A DNA stretch of 64,000 bases from assembly GCA_977006965.1 (NCBI GenBank), contig OZ345354.1, forward strand, positions 1,488,001 through 1,552,000. The letters run 5' to 3'. The translations under genes and the position numbers were made by a program. Source of the stretch: Phymatolithon calcareum (lineage: Eukaryota; Rhodophyta; Florideophyceae; Hapalidiales). How positions within the stretch are numbered: position 1 is the first letter of the stretch; each line of letters opens with the position of its first letter. Shown in pieces: positions 1 to 11,291 of the stretch. The notes beneath the pieces were generated by a model. It had not been told where the DNA came from. It ran no database searches and worked only from the letters and a program-made list of their open reading frames with translations.

Positions 1-76
1 GCAGGTCTCTGAAAGGTAATGCTTATCATACTCGACACATTTGTCAAATATAATGAGTGATCATCACCCACCTCAC

Positions 77-101
77 TGCAGATCACATCATGTGATCTGC
101 A
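77..101. repeat. Perfect short hairpin
   Basis: Two perfect 11-base arms (tgcagatcaca and its complement) flank a 3-base loop. It lies in non-coding sequence with no gene beside it. Function unknown; it may be a relic of a terminal inverted repeat. Confidence 0.6.
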
Positions 102-348
102 ATGCGGTGGGCCTGACCAATCAAAGATTGAGAGGTGACAGCCAGCTTAAAATTCGTTGTTTGGCTCAAAAACGTTTTGGTGCAGTTCCAATTGCAACTG
201 CTGTGCAGTGCCGTATTGCACTACTGATGTAAGTTCTATTTGTTTCTCAAAATGTCTTCATAGACAGCTTCAACGAAGTTAGTTGCCTCGAATGTTCGAA
301 TGGTCGCTTTCTTTAAACTTCGCTTGCCGAATTCTCGCCAGTTCTATA

Positions 349-902
349 CAGTCGAACCTGTATAACTGCAACACGGCGGTAAAGCAGGTTGGTATGCAGT
401 AATAGAGGTTTTGCAGTCTTGGAGGCTTTATCATAAGGGGCTACAGAAACATTCTACCCAATCGTCCACGAGGCTCAGTTGAACCAATCAGTGACCTTTC
501 TCTGTTGGAGCCCCTTCTTGTGGTCGGAGCGAATCTTACGTTGCGATGCGTGGATGGCGCGCCGCACAGACCCTCATTTGGGCTGACGAGGTATGCGCAG
601 TGGTGTTTCCTGCAGGAATGAGCATCATCAAATAAAGCTATTCTATGTATCACATGGAACTTACTTGCAAGTAACAAGCAGCCCTGCACGATTTATGACG
701 AGAGCCAGTCTGTGTTGCAATCCGTGCTATCAAAATTTTATTCAAAATTAAGCGTGGCATTCCCTTCAGTTGCACTAATGCAGTTTGCAAGGTAGGTTTA
801 AATTTAGTTACTTTTCGGCATATACCAAATCGGTCTAGGCGATTCGATTGCACGAATGCAGGTTTTGCAGCTATACAGGTTGCAGATATACAGGTTCGAC
901 TG
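349..902. mobile_element. MITE A, Tc1/mariner (pogo)-like, 554 bp
   Basis: The ends are inverted repeats of about 23 bases with one mismatch, starting cagtcgaacctgtata at the left and ending in its complement at the right. The dinucleotide TA sits directly outside both ends (347-348 and 903-904), which is the target duplication expected of Tc1/mariner elements. A CAG-starting tip is usual for pogo-type elements. Near both ends the motif gcaggtt or its variants is repeated. No convincing coding frame lies inside, so this is a non-autonomous element. A partner transposase was not seen in the window. Confidence 0.75.
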
Positions 903-904
903 TA

Positions 905-1722
905 ACTTTATGCGCAAATGGACACGAATTACGGTAGCAATGACCAAGGTATTCAAACATTCGGTTCAATAAATAATTGGCTGGTCAAAGTTGCCGAACG
1001 TTCGGCAATTCAGCGATTTTTCGAAATTTTACCTACCGAACTTTTGTAGAAAGCATGAACATTTTCCAGATCGCTGTGATGTAGTATGTTCTACAAGCTA
1101 TCCGTGACAAAGATTCGCGGTAAACTGTTCGGCTGTCTCGCGAACTCACGAGTGGGAGCTCATTAAAAATTTACAAATTAGAACTTCAGCAACGAAACAG
1201 CCGAACGTTCGCCGAACGTTTGGCGAATTTTTGCTCTATTGAACGATTAAGTCTATTGAGTGTGTTAACAACCGAGCAACTGTGCAATGGAATGTCGGAA
1301 TGCACTGACGCATGCCTAAGTTTGAACATCACTGCATCTGTCTGGAAATACGTATAATTTCTCTGTCCAAAAAGGGCACAGGGTTACCGTACAGTACAGC
1401 TTGCGTGCATTTCAATCCGTCAGAATTGAAGCAACTGACTAAACTGCTGCATCAAAAAATGTCTTTATTGTGCAACGCAATGAAGATGACTAAAGATTTG
1501 TGTTATCATTATGAAAAGAGCGAGCCCCAAACGCAAATACTGGCACACTTGCCATAAAATTTTTGTTCATCAATGGTACCAAATTATTCGATATTTCGAA
1601 TTTTCCCGCAACCCCCTGTAGCAGCTATGCCTATCAAATATATTTTTCAATTGACGGAAAATGGATATTTTTTCTTTTAAATTACTGAAAAAATCCCATA
1701 ATTACCCGCACATGCTGTACTG
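905..1722. other. Non-coding, AT-rich spacer
   Basis: No supported gene. The stretch 1000-1230 contains several copies of the self-complementary motif gaacgttcgg and its derivatives, which may be remains of an older inverted-repeat element. Confidence 0.4.
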
Positions 1723-1724
1723 TA

Positions 1725-2228
1725 CAGTACAATCTCCCGTACTGCAACCCATCTAGCTGCAAAACCTGCAGTTTTCAACAGATGGGCTCAGACGAGCTTG
1801 GTATGCTTCCAAAAATATCGAATTTTAAAGGTTCCTTGCAACGTGCTATATTGCAAGCAAAATCCTAAGGGGTCTTTAATTTTGGTTATATTTATGATGG
1901 CATGGATTGCAGGAACAACTGCACAAATGAACTTTTATCTCAGCTTTCACCGCAGTGCAAACGAGGAAGAAGAAAAATCATGGATCCGTCTTCGTTTTTG
2001 GCGGGACTCTCCCTAATGGCGCATGGGCGCTTTTTCTGGGCGAGGACCTGTCTAAAGAGCACCGAGAGCGGCAGTTGCAATGTCAGTATGCCACGTTTTG
2101 TAAACCTTACTGAAAGCGACTTTTTGGGCCCTAATTCAGAGATATGATGCACCTCCTTAGTTGCAATACCTCTAATGTTGCAATCGATGTGCCTTTACCG
2201 CCGTGTTGCAGTATGGGAGGTTGTACTG
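1725..2228. mobile_element. MITE B, relative of MITE A, 504 bp
   Basis: Inverted repeats of about 24 bases with two mismatches mark the ends (left tip cagtacaatctccc, right tip the complement of cagtacaacctccc). TA flanks both sides (1723-1724 and 2229-2230). Next to the right end is a stretch complementary to the sequence just inside the left end of MITE A (tttaccgccgtgttgcag), so the two elements share subterminal sequence and are related. No coding capacity is evident. Confidence 0.75.
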
Positions 2229-2230
2229 TA

Positions 2231-3095
2231 CCATATCATATATCATAAGGTGTACCCGACCTTGTCGCATGACCTCATGACGGCGGCGCAATTTCCGCGT
2301 GTCATTTACAGCATGCTTGCTTTCTATTTATTGGTTCAATTCGTTTGCATTTGATCGTATGAGAAAGTCTGAGAAACTCGGTGCATCCCGTGCACCGCGC
2401 TTTCGACATAACGTTTATCGCTGTCTACAACCAGGGGAAAGTTATACAAGGGGAGGAAAGCAAGTTTTTGCAGCTTCAAAGATTATACTAAAAACGTTGG
2501 TCGCGTTAGGCACAGTAAATTATGAGGGATTTCGAGTACCAAAAATATATCTGAAAAGCTGATGTTGATGCACTGCGAAACGTGCCTGTTGCACGTGAGC
2601 TGCCAATAAAAACGGCGCTTGACTCAATGGAGAGCAAGGTGCACTACGACATGGACGTGCGTGTGCGTTAACGATTGCTTGCGTGGCTCCTAGATCGACG
2701 CGTGCGCAGGTGAACGTTGCATAATGGCCCGAAAATATAGCGACGTGTCAGGGCTTGATACGTCACATTTGGGGATTTGGCGTAGCAAGAATGGCTTTTT
2801 CGCTGAAGACGGTGCTCCGATCGACTACAGTAGAATGACAAGGAGTTCCTGCACTCTGACGATCGGATTTGGCGCTAAAAGGTGCAGAAACACTGTGTTT
2901 GGCGCGAATCGGGTCGGCAAGGGATAGAGAGAACAGTGTACGTACGTGTCGTTATGATGAAGACGCAGAGACTCCCCCCGGGCGATCATTGCATTCACAG
3001 CGAAGGACACTACATGTCGCTGTTTGGCGATTTGTATCGTCAGTGGGTGATACCTGATCCTTTTTGTTGGTGGTGCGGCTATGCAACATTGACAT
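2231..3095. other. Spacer upstream of the P-like transposase
   Basis: Short open frames only, none convincing. This stretch should hold the left terminal repeat and promoter of the P-like element, but I could not identify either. Confidence 0.3.
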
Positions 3096-6000
3096 ATGTG
3101 CTCAACCGCGGCTCTCGTCGTAATGCAGCAACATGGTTCAACGACAAGAAGGCGTATTTACGTGCCAAGTCTGGGTGCAGCTCCAGTACTTGATGTGAAG
3201 CACAGTTCCGCGCTGAGAACATACCGCGTGGCATTTGGCAGGCCAACTGTCGTTGTTAATATGCCCGTGGGACTACATAGTGCTTTTAATAGCAAACTCA
3301 CAAACGAACAACGCTGGATTCATGTGCGTACTGAGACTGATGCAGACGGGCAGCTGTTTTGGCCGGTAACTGATGGTAAGAGTCCCACTTGTGCGTCGCA
3401 GTCATCAGAACCTTGAGCAGAGAGCAGTCTGCCATCAGTTGCAAGGAACTGTATTCAGTCTTGTCTGCGGCGTTTCGCTGAGTTCGGGGGTCGACAAGCG
3501 ACGGTGCTATGGGTGATAGTAACAGATCTTTTCCACAACAAAGCAACTAATTGGTTCATAGAGTATTTGCTCAGTCGTGGAGTGGCAGCGCAGATCAGGA
3601 TGCCTGCAATACGGCTGCCCGTTGTCGTTCGAACAGTGATCCCATCCCCGGAGGCTGTGATCAAGGAGGAAGCCCGAGCTTCGAAGCGATTGGCTGCTTC
3701 GCAGGACGCGCCCGTATTGATGCGCAAAGATTACAAGCGCCTGAAACAGGAGAACCGACGGCTGCTCGAGCGAGCCGAGCATGCAGAATCAGTAGCAGAC
3801 TCGATAATCGAGCGTCTGCACGTGGAATCTTCGGCGTCTGTGATGGGAACAGTGGCAACAAGGGACCTGGTGGCGGAATGTGTGCTTCGGGCGAGGATGA
3901 GAGCGAGAGTTCCTGAGGTCGGCCTAACCTCTGCCAGTTCGCTGCTGAACAACACGCATGCGAAGAACCATTGGCAATGGACATATAGCGACCTTGCGTT
4001 CTTCTCGAATCTGTATACCCGTATAGACATCCATACGTACAAGTATTTAAGATCTGAGCTCGGTGCACCATCTAGAACTACATTACAGCGAGTTGCAGGT
4101 ATTGATGCAAGGGAATTGCTTTTCTATTCGTCGGCGGGTGTGTTGCGGCTCTCCGAGTACTTTGATATGCATCTGACGGTTCCGAGACGTGTCCTAGTGC
4201 AGCATGATGGGATCTACGTCCGTCAGGGCGTGGTATGGACCAAATTCGACATGTTCGTCGTTTTGGTCGAGCAGCGCAGGTCAATCGCTCACTTTCTCCT
4301 CAGCGAGCCAGATCTCGCGAACGTCGAGTTCTCTTGTACAGCAGAAGTGTTCTTGCTGCCTGTCGTTCATACAGAGGTACGGAACGTCGTTCGCGTCGCA
4401 CCATGTGCATCTTCAATGAGCTCGTTGGACTACTTACAAGTACTGGATGAGTTCTTTGAGTCTCATGACTGTCATGATATCAAACCGGTGGCCATTTGCT
4501 TTGATGCGGCCACCCCCGTTGTTTAGGGACTGAAGACGATGGCGGCCATAGAACAACATGATCTTCAGATTCCAGCATCGAACGTGGATGTGCCCATGGA
4601 CGTCCAGGTGCCCTTTAGCGGTGACGAGCTTCATGGCGCGGAAGAGCGCGGGTCTAGAATGACGGAGGCTACCGACATCGAGCACTTGTTCGCGCGGCAA
4701 CAATGTGACTTAAATCGAATAGCGCTTGCGGTTTTTGGGACTATTTCTGTGCCTGGGCAGCTTCTTCGAAGTCTTAAGGCAGCGCATGAACGGTTCCCCG
4801 TCTATCTGCGCGATCCATATTCAAAGGAGGCGGCGCTTCTCTGTGGAGATGCCGCGCATCTACTGAAGCGCGACCGAAACTTGGTATATAGTACGAGGTT
4901 GAGCTGAAGACAACTTATGGTGAGTGAAGGTGCAGGACGCATGCGACTAGACTGGCGGTATGTGGTAGCCTTGCGTGCGGAGGACAATACGGCACATCTG
5001 TGCGGCTTACCAGCGCAAGAGCCGTTGCTCTCAGATAGCTTTGTGAAGCTGAACGCTTGGGGACATATGTCCGTTCCTGGCGCGTTCGCGGTATATTCTG
5101 CGAGAGTGATAGGGGCACTGCGTCTGAAAGCAGCGAAAACCGAGTCAATGACGCATTGACGAGAGCTTTTGGCACTTGCAAGACACCTAGAAGTCGGAAG
5201 ATCGCGCTTCGATGTTGCGAGATCCCTGAAACTCAATCTGTTGCGCAAGAATGCGCTCCCGATGGCTCTCCATGCGTACGACTCATCCACTGTTCAGATT
5301 TTAATTGATAATGAGGGCTACTACAACCAGAAACTGCGAACTGGATGTACTACGAACAAATCGATGGTGTGGGCCGAGCTAGTCTCTACATCGGTCGCTA
5401 TGCGGTGCTTTATTTTCAGGGAGACCAAAGTGAAGCCTCCGAACTGGTACGTATTGCGAACTCGATTGTGAACGGACCCTTTGGAGTCCTTGTTTTCATT
5501 CATCAGGCAGACGAACGGGGGAAGCACCAATCCGTCCGTCGAGCAACTCATTCAAGGCCTTCGGAGGCAGTCGACACGCGTCACAAGTATTACAGTCCTT
5601 CGATTCGTCAAGGGCAACTTGGAGCCCGAGCGCAATCACGAAATACTGAGGAAAATTTTGCTCGCTGAAGCAGTGATTGGAATCGATTTCGAAAGTTTCA
5701 AGACGTCTGTAGCACAGTAACTCAACATGAAACGCCACCGCGCTATCAGCGAAGAAGCTACAATCGCCTTCATTCAGTCCGCGGAAACAGGCGAGAGAGG
5801 TTTGAAGCTCAACCTGCGAGCAAAACAAATAACTGCACGTATTTGTGGGGCCGTCATCACGATTGAACGAAAGAAGCAGACGAGGCGCGTTCGGATTCTA
5901 GAGGCCGTCGCTGAGAAGAACCCGGACACATTCTACAAAACGGCACGCGAGAAACTGAGCACTGCGCGCAAAAATCTCCGCCAGATAGTGAGGTGGTCGG

Positions 6001-6434
6001 TACCAGAACATAGCTCAAGAATAGCAGACGAAATTTATGGCGATATACAAGCCATAGAAAGGCAAGACTGTCTTACATACCCTATGCCGTGACTTCTTAA
6101 GACATTTATGCACCTCGTCGTACTCCGTCATCGCGCCATGAAGCACGTCCTGTCGCGCCTAGATGATTCTCATCGACTATCTCAGATACTCACGCACCTG
6201 TTCCGCATAGAATGCGAGGCCTTCGAACAGAATGCAGGCTCTCCAGAACACTTTTCACGCATTGTTACACGCTTCGCACATTCCTCGTGCCGCAGCTTTC
6301 AACGTACATTGAACGTGAGAGGGGAGCAACTCTCTAATGCAGCATCGGCACAGAAACTCGATGTAACAGTTGCTCTTCGCCCACGACTTGCCGTCAAGTC
6401 GGCGGACGCCGCTGCCCATTCGAAATGTATGTAA
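3096..6434 (+). pseudogene. P-element/THAP9-like transposase, one frame, seven stops
   Basis: A single reading frame stays coding-like for about 3.3 kb but is cut by stops at 3414 (TGA), 4524 (TAG), 4905 (TGA), 5157 (TGA), 5469 (TGA), 5718 (TAA) and 6090 (TGA). No frame change is needed. Seen in order: a basic, probably coiled-coil stretch near 3720-3800; a block resembling the P-element/THAP9 pattern (near 3990-4090, HTYKYLRSELGAPSRTTLQR); a histidine box near 4840-4895 (AHLLKRDRN, like the D..HL.K..RN motif); KLNAWGHMSV near 5050; and the C-terminal box ESLFSFIRQTNGGSTNPSV near 5484, typical of THAP9-like enzymes. Such enzymes cut and paste DNA with a GTP cofactor. An N-terminal THAP finger was not recognised, so the 5' limit is uncertain, as is whether 5727-6434 belongs to the same protein. 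Confidence 0.65.
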
Positions 6435-6532
6435 GTTGCGCGCGTTAGCACGACTTTGTAATTTGCAAACGCGATGTACAGTCATCAAGCAGTAAACACG
6501 AGGCGCTGGTCTCGAACAATAAATGAGACAGT

Positions 6533-7508
6533 TTACTGAGCCGACCTGCTTCGATCACGCCGCACCCGCAGAAAAAGTCTGACGCGCTCATTCACTGCCG
6601 ACATTTGCCGCCTACCGACGGCCAACGCTAGCCTCGGTCCAGCACCTGCCTGCGCTCGCCGACGGGAAACCGTATCGCAAACAGACCCGAAACTATACTG
6701 CGCTTGTGATTCCGGGAAATGCAGTCGTAGCCGAAACTCGAGATTCGCGGCCCCCAACTTCGCCGCTGTCATGCACACCGAGGAGAGGAAAACCATCTCC
6801 GTTTTTAGCCTTTGCCAGTACGCCTGATGATATTCTCGTAACGCTCGCTGTCCACTCTCAGATTGGAAAACCGCGTGAAGTTCGTGCCCCACGTCCTTCA
6901 ATCGGCTCACGCTTTCCAACCGTAAGAGATGCAAAAGTCCACTCTGTAGCGTTGGACATGACTTGTACCCCGCGGTGCTCGGAAACAGGAACACCTCCAG
7001 GGCATGCAAACATTGCATGTCGAATGTAGGGGATTGCGAAGCCATGGGATTCCGCGCCCTTTGTTGACGAACGCGCCGCGCCTTGTCTGCGTAGAAGAGC
7101 CGCAATCGCGGCATAATATCGCACGCGAAACGCAGTGCTAGTTCTTGCATCACCTCTTTCCCCCGCCGCACTCCACGTGACATTAAGCGCACGGACAATA
7201 TCACGCGGGTGTCTTCCACTAGGAAGTAGTCGGTCCATCAGCGCCACACTTGAACTCGCTCCGCCTATAGTCACCGCACCATGATCCGACGGTGCTATGA
7301 TGGCTGGCGCTGGAGCCACTCCCAGGGCGGTCTCGTGATTCGCCTCTGTCTCGGCCGTACCGCTCACAGGGTCGACCACCGAATCCACAGCACTCTGTGC
7401 CGCCCGAACAACACCGTTCACAGTATGTTCAGTCCTTTCTGCTTCCGCAACGGCCCCATCGCTCCACGTAAAACGAGTCTCGTCGTCTTCATGTCCATCG
7501 CCGAACAT
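6533..7508 (-). pseudogene. Unrecognised protein, two overlapping frames
   Basis: On the minus strand one open frame runs 7508-6858 and a second runs 7219-6533. The N-terminal part of the first (acidic, then MDRLLPSGRHPRDIVRAL near 7226) and the whole second frame (for example MQCLHALEVFLFPSTAGY near 7010) look protein-like, so the likeliest reading is one gene with a frameshift near 7190-7220. An intron cannot be excluded. It faces the P-like transposase tail to tail and could be a second gene of that element, but I recognise no domain. Strand choice rests only on residue composition. Confidence 0.35.
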
Positions 7509-7564
7509 ATTTCGCTATCGGAGCTTCGAGTCACAGTGTGCGAAGCCCGTGGAGAGGGTTGAAG

Positions 7565-8716
7565 TCAGGAATGGCTCACCTGAAGACGTGCTCGTATCCG
7601 ATGCCGTGTCATCTTTGTCCATAATCCTCGCGCTCTAAGGCGGAAAAATATCTCGCAGACCTTTCTGTGCCCATGGCATGACAAATTTGGCGCGAGAAGC
7701 ACACTCGAGGATTTGAAATGTTTTCCTGCCCAACTTTCGAAACCTGAAAAGTCGCAACTTGGACTCGAATGCATTGTTTGTGCACAGTGCACTATGCACC
7801 GCCCATCAACTTTAATTCTGATAATTTTCAGCGAGAGGCGAATGGCTGAACGTGAGCCGTCACAACATTGGGACTCCCAATGTTCACAACTTCCTGACGG
7901 CTTTCTCACATATTTTTATGATGCATTTTCGCATTGCCGTTCACGCTTCATACAGGCCGTACGTGCAGCGCTTGAGAAAAACGGTATGACAACCGATTTG
8001 CTTTCCTCTCCCTGTATCACTTTCCCCTGCTACAACTATGTCGACATATTTTATATTGATGTATATAAACTTCGAGGGGCTGTATAAGGGTGAAAAAAAT
8101 TTGCAGATATTTTAGCCGATCAGTTCGAACAGGTCCCACTTTATACTGCTGAATCCCGCATAATATTGCCAATTGAGCAATACGCTGACCCTTATCCCGC
8201 CACTGGAAAATCAGCAAAAGTCAATGTTTTGGAGATATACTGCCGACTTTGACGCGTGGTGTAAGTATTGTAGAATTTTTTTCTTTCGATGAAGAGACAG
8301 TTTAAAAGTTTTCCGTTAGGTTATTGCAACCATGTGAATGAAATCTGGATTAGAATTTTTTACGAAGGGTGTACCGCGCTCAAGATTTCAAAAGTCGGCG
8401 CATGTTATACCGTTTTGCACATTCGCTATATCCATGTACGTTCATGAGTCGCCATGCGTGTTCGCAACGATTCGTGATATTCGAATTGGGGGTGCATATG
8501 ATTGCAACGCGAATGCATGAGAACAGCGCGGGAAAGCACGACAGCACTGGCACGGTTGCTGGATGCTTCGCTTTTGCGCAAGTTCTGCGAGACACCAAGT
8601 GCCGAAGCTCCGTGCGGTACTACACCACTGTGTGGAGCACGGAACATGATTGTGGCCCAGGTCTTCCCACTTTTTTGTGTGCTCCTAACAACGCAGCGTA
8701 TGATATCACCAGGGGA
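7565..8716. other. Non-coding spacer
   Basis: AT-rich with many stops in all frames. No gene, RNA or clear repeat recognised. The right end of the P-like element may be here but no matching inverted repeat was found. Confidence 0.35.
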
Positions 8717-8743
8717 AAAGTAATAGAGGGGGAGTAAAACTGA
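8717..8743 (+). repeat. 27-bp inverted repeat, left arm
   Basis: This 27-base stretch (containing gtaatagagggggagtaaaa) is perfectly complementary to 9627-9653. The pair encloses about 0.9 kb that holds the minus-strand frame at 9002-9460. It resembles transposon termini, but the target duplication is unclear. Confidence 0.7.
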
Positions 8744-9001
8744 AAATTGCAGTATCAAAAAAGTAATGGATAGAGACCCCCCGCGTGTGCAGCATATTGT
8801 ATGGGGTTTTCGCCTATTTCATATTATCTGCCAAAATGTTATACTGTCGACTGGTCATCGACCAATAGACTAGGAGCAGAAAATTGTGCCCAAGTCGAGT
8901 GCAGTAAAGCTAACGAGCAGCTGCTCGAGAAGAGATGATCAATTCCTAGGTTTTTCGATACAGTGGCGACGTGTATACTCCCTATAGGCATATTTTCGAT
9001 T

Positions 9002-9460
9002 TTATTCCAAACTTTTCCTGGTTTTCTTAAGCACGCCTGTGAGACCTTCTGCTCTGGTCACTTTCGCCTGACCTTCAACTGCATTCACGCTTGAGCTGCT
9101 TGCGTCGTCGGAGATGTTTTCGTCGCATACGATACGATCACCATCGCCAGCAGTACTGGTGGGTACAAGTAGTTCCCAGTCATGGAGGCAGTCGCGCAAT
9201 GCCTGACCGCTCTCAAGAGCCAAGCCAATACGAGAGTTATCTGTGGAAGCGCTGCTGTCTGAGTCGGTCTCCGCGTTCTCCGTCCGTGAACGCAATGACA
9301 CGGGCGCCCAACCAGAATATGGATCCATATTGTTTGTCCGACTTGCAAAGATGCCAAACACCTCCGCTGAAACTTTGAATTCAGCCGAAATCCGAAGAAA
9401 GGCACTCCATGCTGTATTGTGCACTGTCTCACGATGTTCCCTATTTGCACTAATTTTCAT
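9002..9460 (-). CDS. Unrecognised 152-residue protein
   Basis: An open frame starting MKISANREH with an acidic, serine-rich centre (residues ~60-125) and a lysine-rich tail. Composition is protein-like but no domain is recognised. It lies between the two arms of a 27-bp inverted repeat (8717-8743 and 9627-9653), so it may be the cargo or remains of a short transposon. It could equally be a chance frame. Confidence 0.3.
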   Translation of the reverse strand: MKISANREHRETVHNTAWSAFLRISAEFKVSAEVFGIFASRTNNMDPYSGWAPVSLRSRTENAETDSDSSASTDNSRIGLALESGQALRDCLHDWELLVPTSTAGDGDRIVCDENISDDASSSSVNAVEGQAKVTRAEGLTGVLKKTRKSLE

Positions 9461-9487
9461 CGATGCGACGAAGGAGAAGCCGAGTTG

Positions 9488-9520
9488 TCATATTACATCC
9501 ACAAAGTGGATGTAATATGA
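9488..9520. repeat. Perfect 15-bp hairpin, 3-base loop
   Basis: The arms tcatattacatccac and its exact complement are separated by aaa. It lies just upstream of the minus-strand frame at 9002-9460, where it could be a protein-binding palindrome or a transposon footprint. No poly-U tract follows it. Confidence 0.7.
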
Positions 9521-9626
9521 TAAGCACGCTTAAATATTCTGTTAACACTTATTAATTTGATGCATATCTGGACCTATATACATGATGCACGTACACAGGG
9601 GACCCGTGAATGCTATGATAGCCCCC

Positions 9627-9653
9627 TCAGTTTTACTCCCCCTCTATTACTTT
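9627..9653 (-). repeat. 27-bp inverted repeat, right arm
   Basis: Exact complement of 8717-8743. Sequence outside the two arms differs, apart from a short shared atatc-like stretch that is too weak to call a target duplication. Confidence 0.7.
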
Positions 9654-9660
9654 CACTGGG

Positions 9661-11249
9661 GGAGCAATATCCACAGGGCCGTTAATTGGAGGCACCCAAT
9701 TTGATAGTGTGTCGTATCATATTTTCTACCGTCGGAGGGCCCCTCTTTCAGAAAGTTAGTGAGCTGTAATCTGGCGTCGAGTAGGCTCGGATTAGCGTCT
9801 GGTGTGGTGCCTGATTCATTTTTCGCGATGGTGAACATACTGTCGAGGCCACGGTGGAATGTGAGCACTAGAAGGGCCGAAATTAGAGTCCCATCGACTG
9901 TAGGTCTCGGCCGATGACGATAGGGGTAGCGTCAAGGATGTGGGTCAATTACCCTATGTCACGGGTGAACACGCCCTTCCCTTGCTGAGGTCGGGTACGA
10001 AAAATGTGTCAAGGTTGCGAGAAAGGTCTGTTTACGAGTACATTAGATATATATGATCTATGTCGAATCCTAGAAGACGCAAAAGTTGTTAATGATCAAT
10101 TATGAACTCGTTGATTGCCATCGGGAACCAGAAGCACGTAAAAGCGTTTCGCTGCAGACGCACAAATAATTCTATCTACAATACAGAAAGAGAGATACAA
10201 CATGGTGAACTGCTTCGATCTGCAGTACCAAAAAAGATAGAATCAAAGAAAATTGAGAAAGTTAGGAAGACCATACGCGGTTGGCAGTGCAAAGTTGTAC
10301 AGAGGAAGCGATTATAAATACTATAAAATGCGTTGTGTTAATAAATTGACGCTGATGTGTTGTAGATGAAAATGTCACTTGCAGCCAAAAGCCTTTCCGC
10401 GACAGTGAAATGCGGATGTCGGAAGGCCTTGAAAAAATTCAACGAACGGCAGAACAGACCTGTAAGTTTTGAAGACCGAAGTGAAATTTGTGACGTTAGT
10501 ATCCATTAACGTAGAAGGAGGGTCGCAAATCTTCGACTGTTGGGCGCTATTGAAAGCTCATGGAGCCGGGTTCGTATGGAATAAGTCGTACGCTTTCTTG
10601 AGACATGAGCTCTCCTATGACTGCAAACGAAGCAAAGAGCAGTGCTGTCTTCGCTCGCAATTGCACTTATTCTGAAGTCCATCTCAGTTTTTTGAAGTGA
10701 AAGAATAAAATTGTAGTTAGTTCAAGTAAAAGACAGCAATTGGAAGAATGATCTTGTATCGTACGATTTTCACGAATCTTGAAAAGGACTGCAGGTGCAG
10801 TCGAACGCGTTATCACGCGCAACAGATCCATCGGTTTGGTGTACAGAACAGAGGTCATATGTCGCTTGTGCTGTATGCGGACGCGAGGCGAGGAGGATTT
10901 TCAGGCGGGTCGAAAACTGGGGCGCAGATAGAGCGAGAGCTGGATCGGTCTGGTTTCACAAGCAGGGATCGATAAAGCCGACATCTTGAATGGCAGGGTG
11001 CGGCTTAAGTACCACTGGGCATCGGAACTCAGGTAATGGCTCCTGCATGTGGTATTCCTACTTGCTACAGTGAGCCTTTAAATACCCGATCAGAGCTTTC
11101 GAATTCGGCTAGCGGCGACCAGTGGCGTCTCATATCTCATAGAGGAATATAACGAATAGAAAGGTAAAGCAAAATGGCATGTGCCATAGTTATCCAGATG
11201 TATGAAACCAGTTTGTACTGCATAGATAAGAGATAGACGTATATTATTA
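9661..11249. other. Spacer left of transposon copy 1
   Basis: Only short frames, none supported. The left end of the three-gene transposon copy 1 should be here. I found no unambiguous terminal inverted repeat. Confidence 0.3.
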
Positions 11250-11291
11250 ATTCATTGGCCGTGTGTACACCCCAGGGTGTAGCCAATGAAT
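11250..11291 (+). promoter_or_regulatory. Stem-loop enclosing an accessory-gene start codon
   Basis: Outer arms attcattggc (11250-11259) and gccaatgaat (11282-11291) pair perfectly. Inside them tacaccc (11266-11272) pairs with gggtgta (11275-11281) around a 2-base loop. The start codon ATG at 11286 of the accessory gene lies in the right outer arm. In RNA this would bury the start; in DNA it could be an operator. Both roles are inference. Confidence 0.4.

Noticed and set aside
3414-6092. Reassigned stop codons as an explanation for the interrupted transposase
   Set aside because: VPS41, ERO1 and the copy-2 transposon genes are long frames that end normally and need no stop reassignment; TGA and TAG end other genes here.
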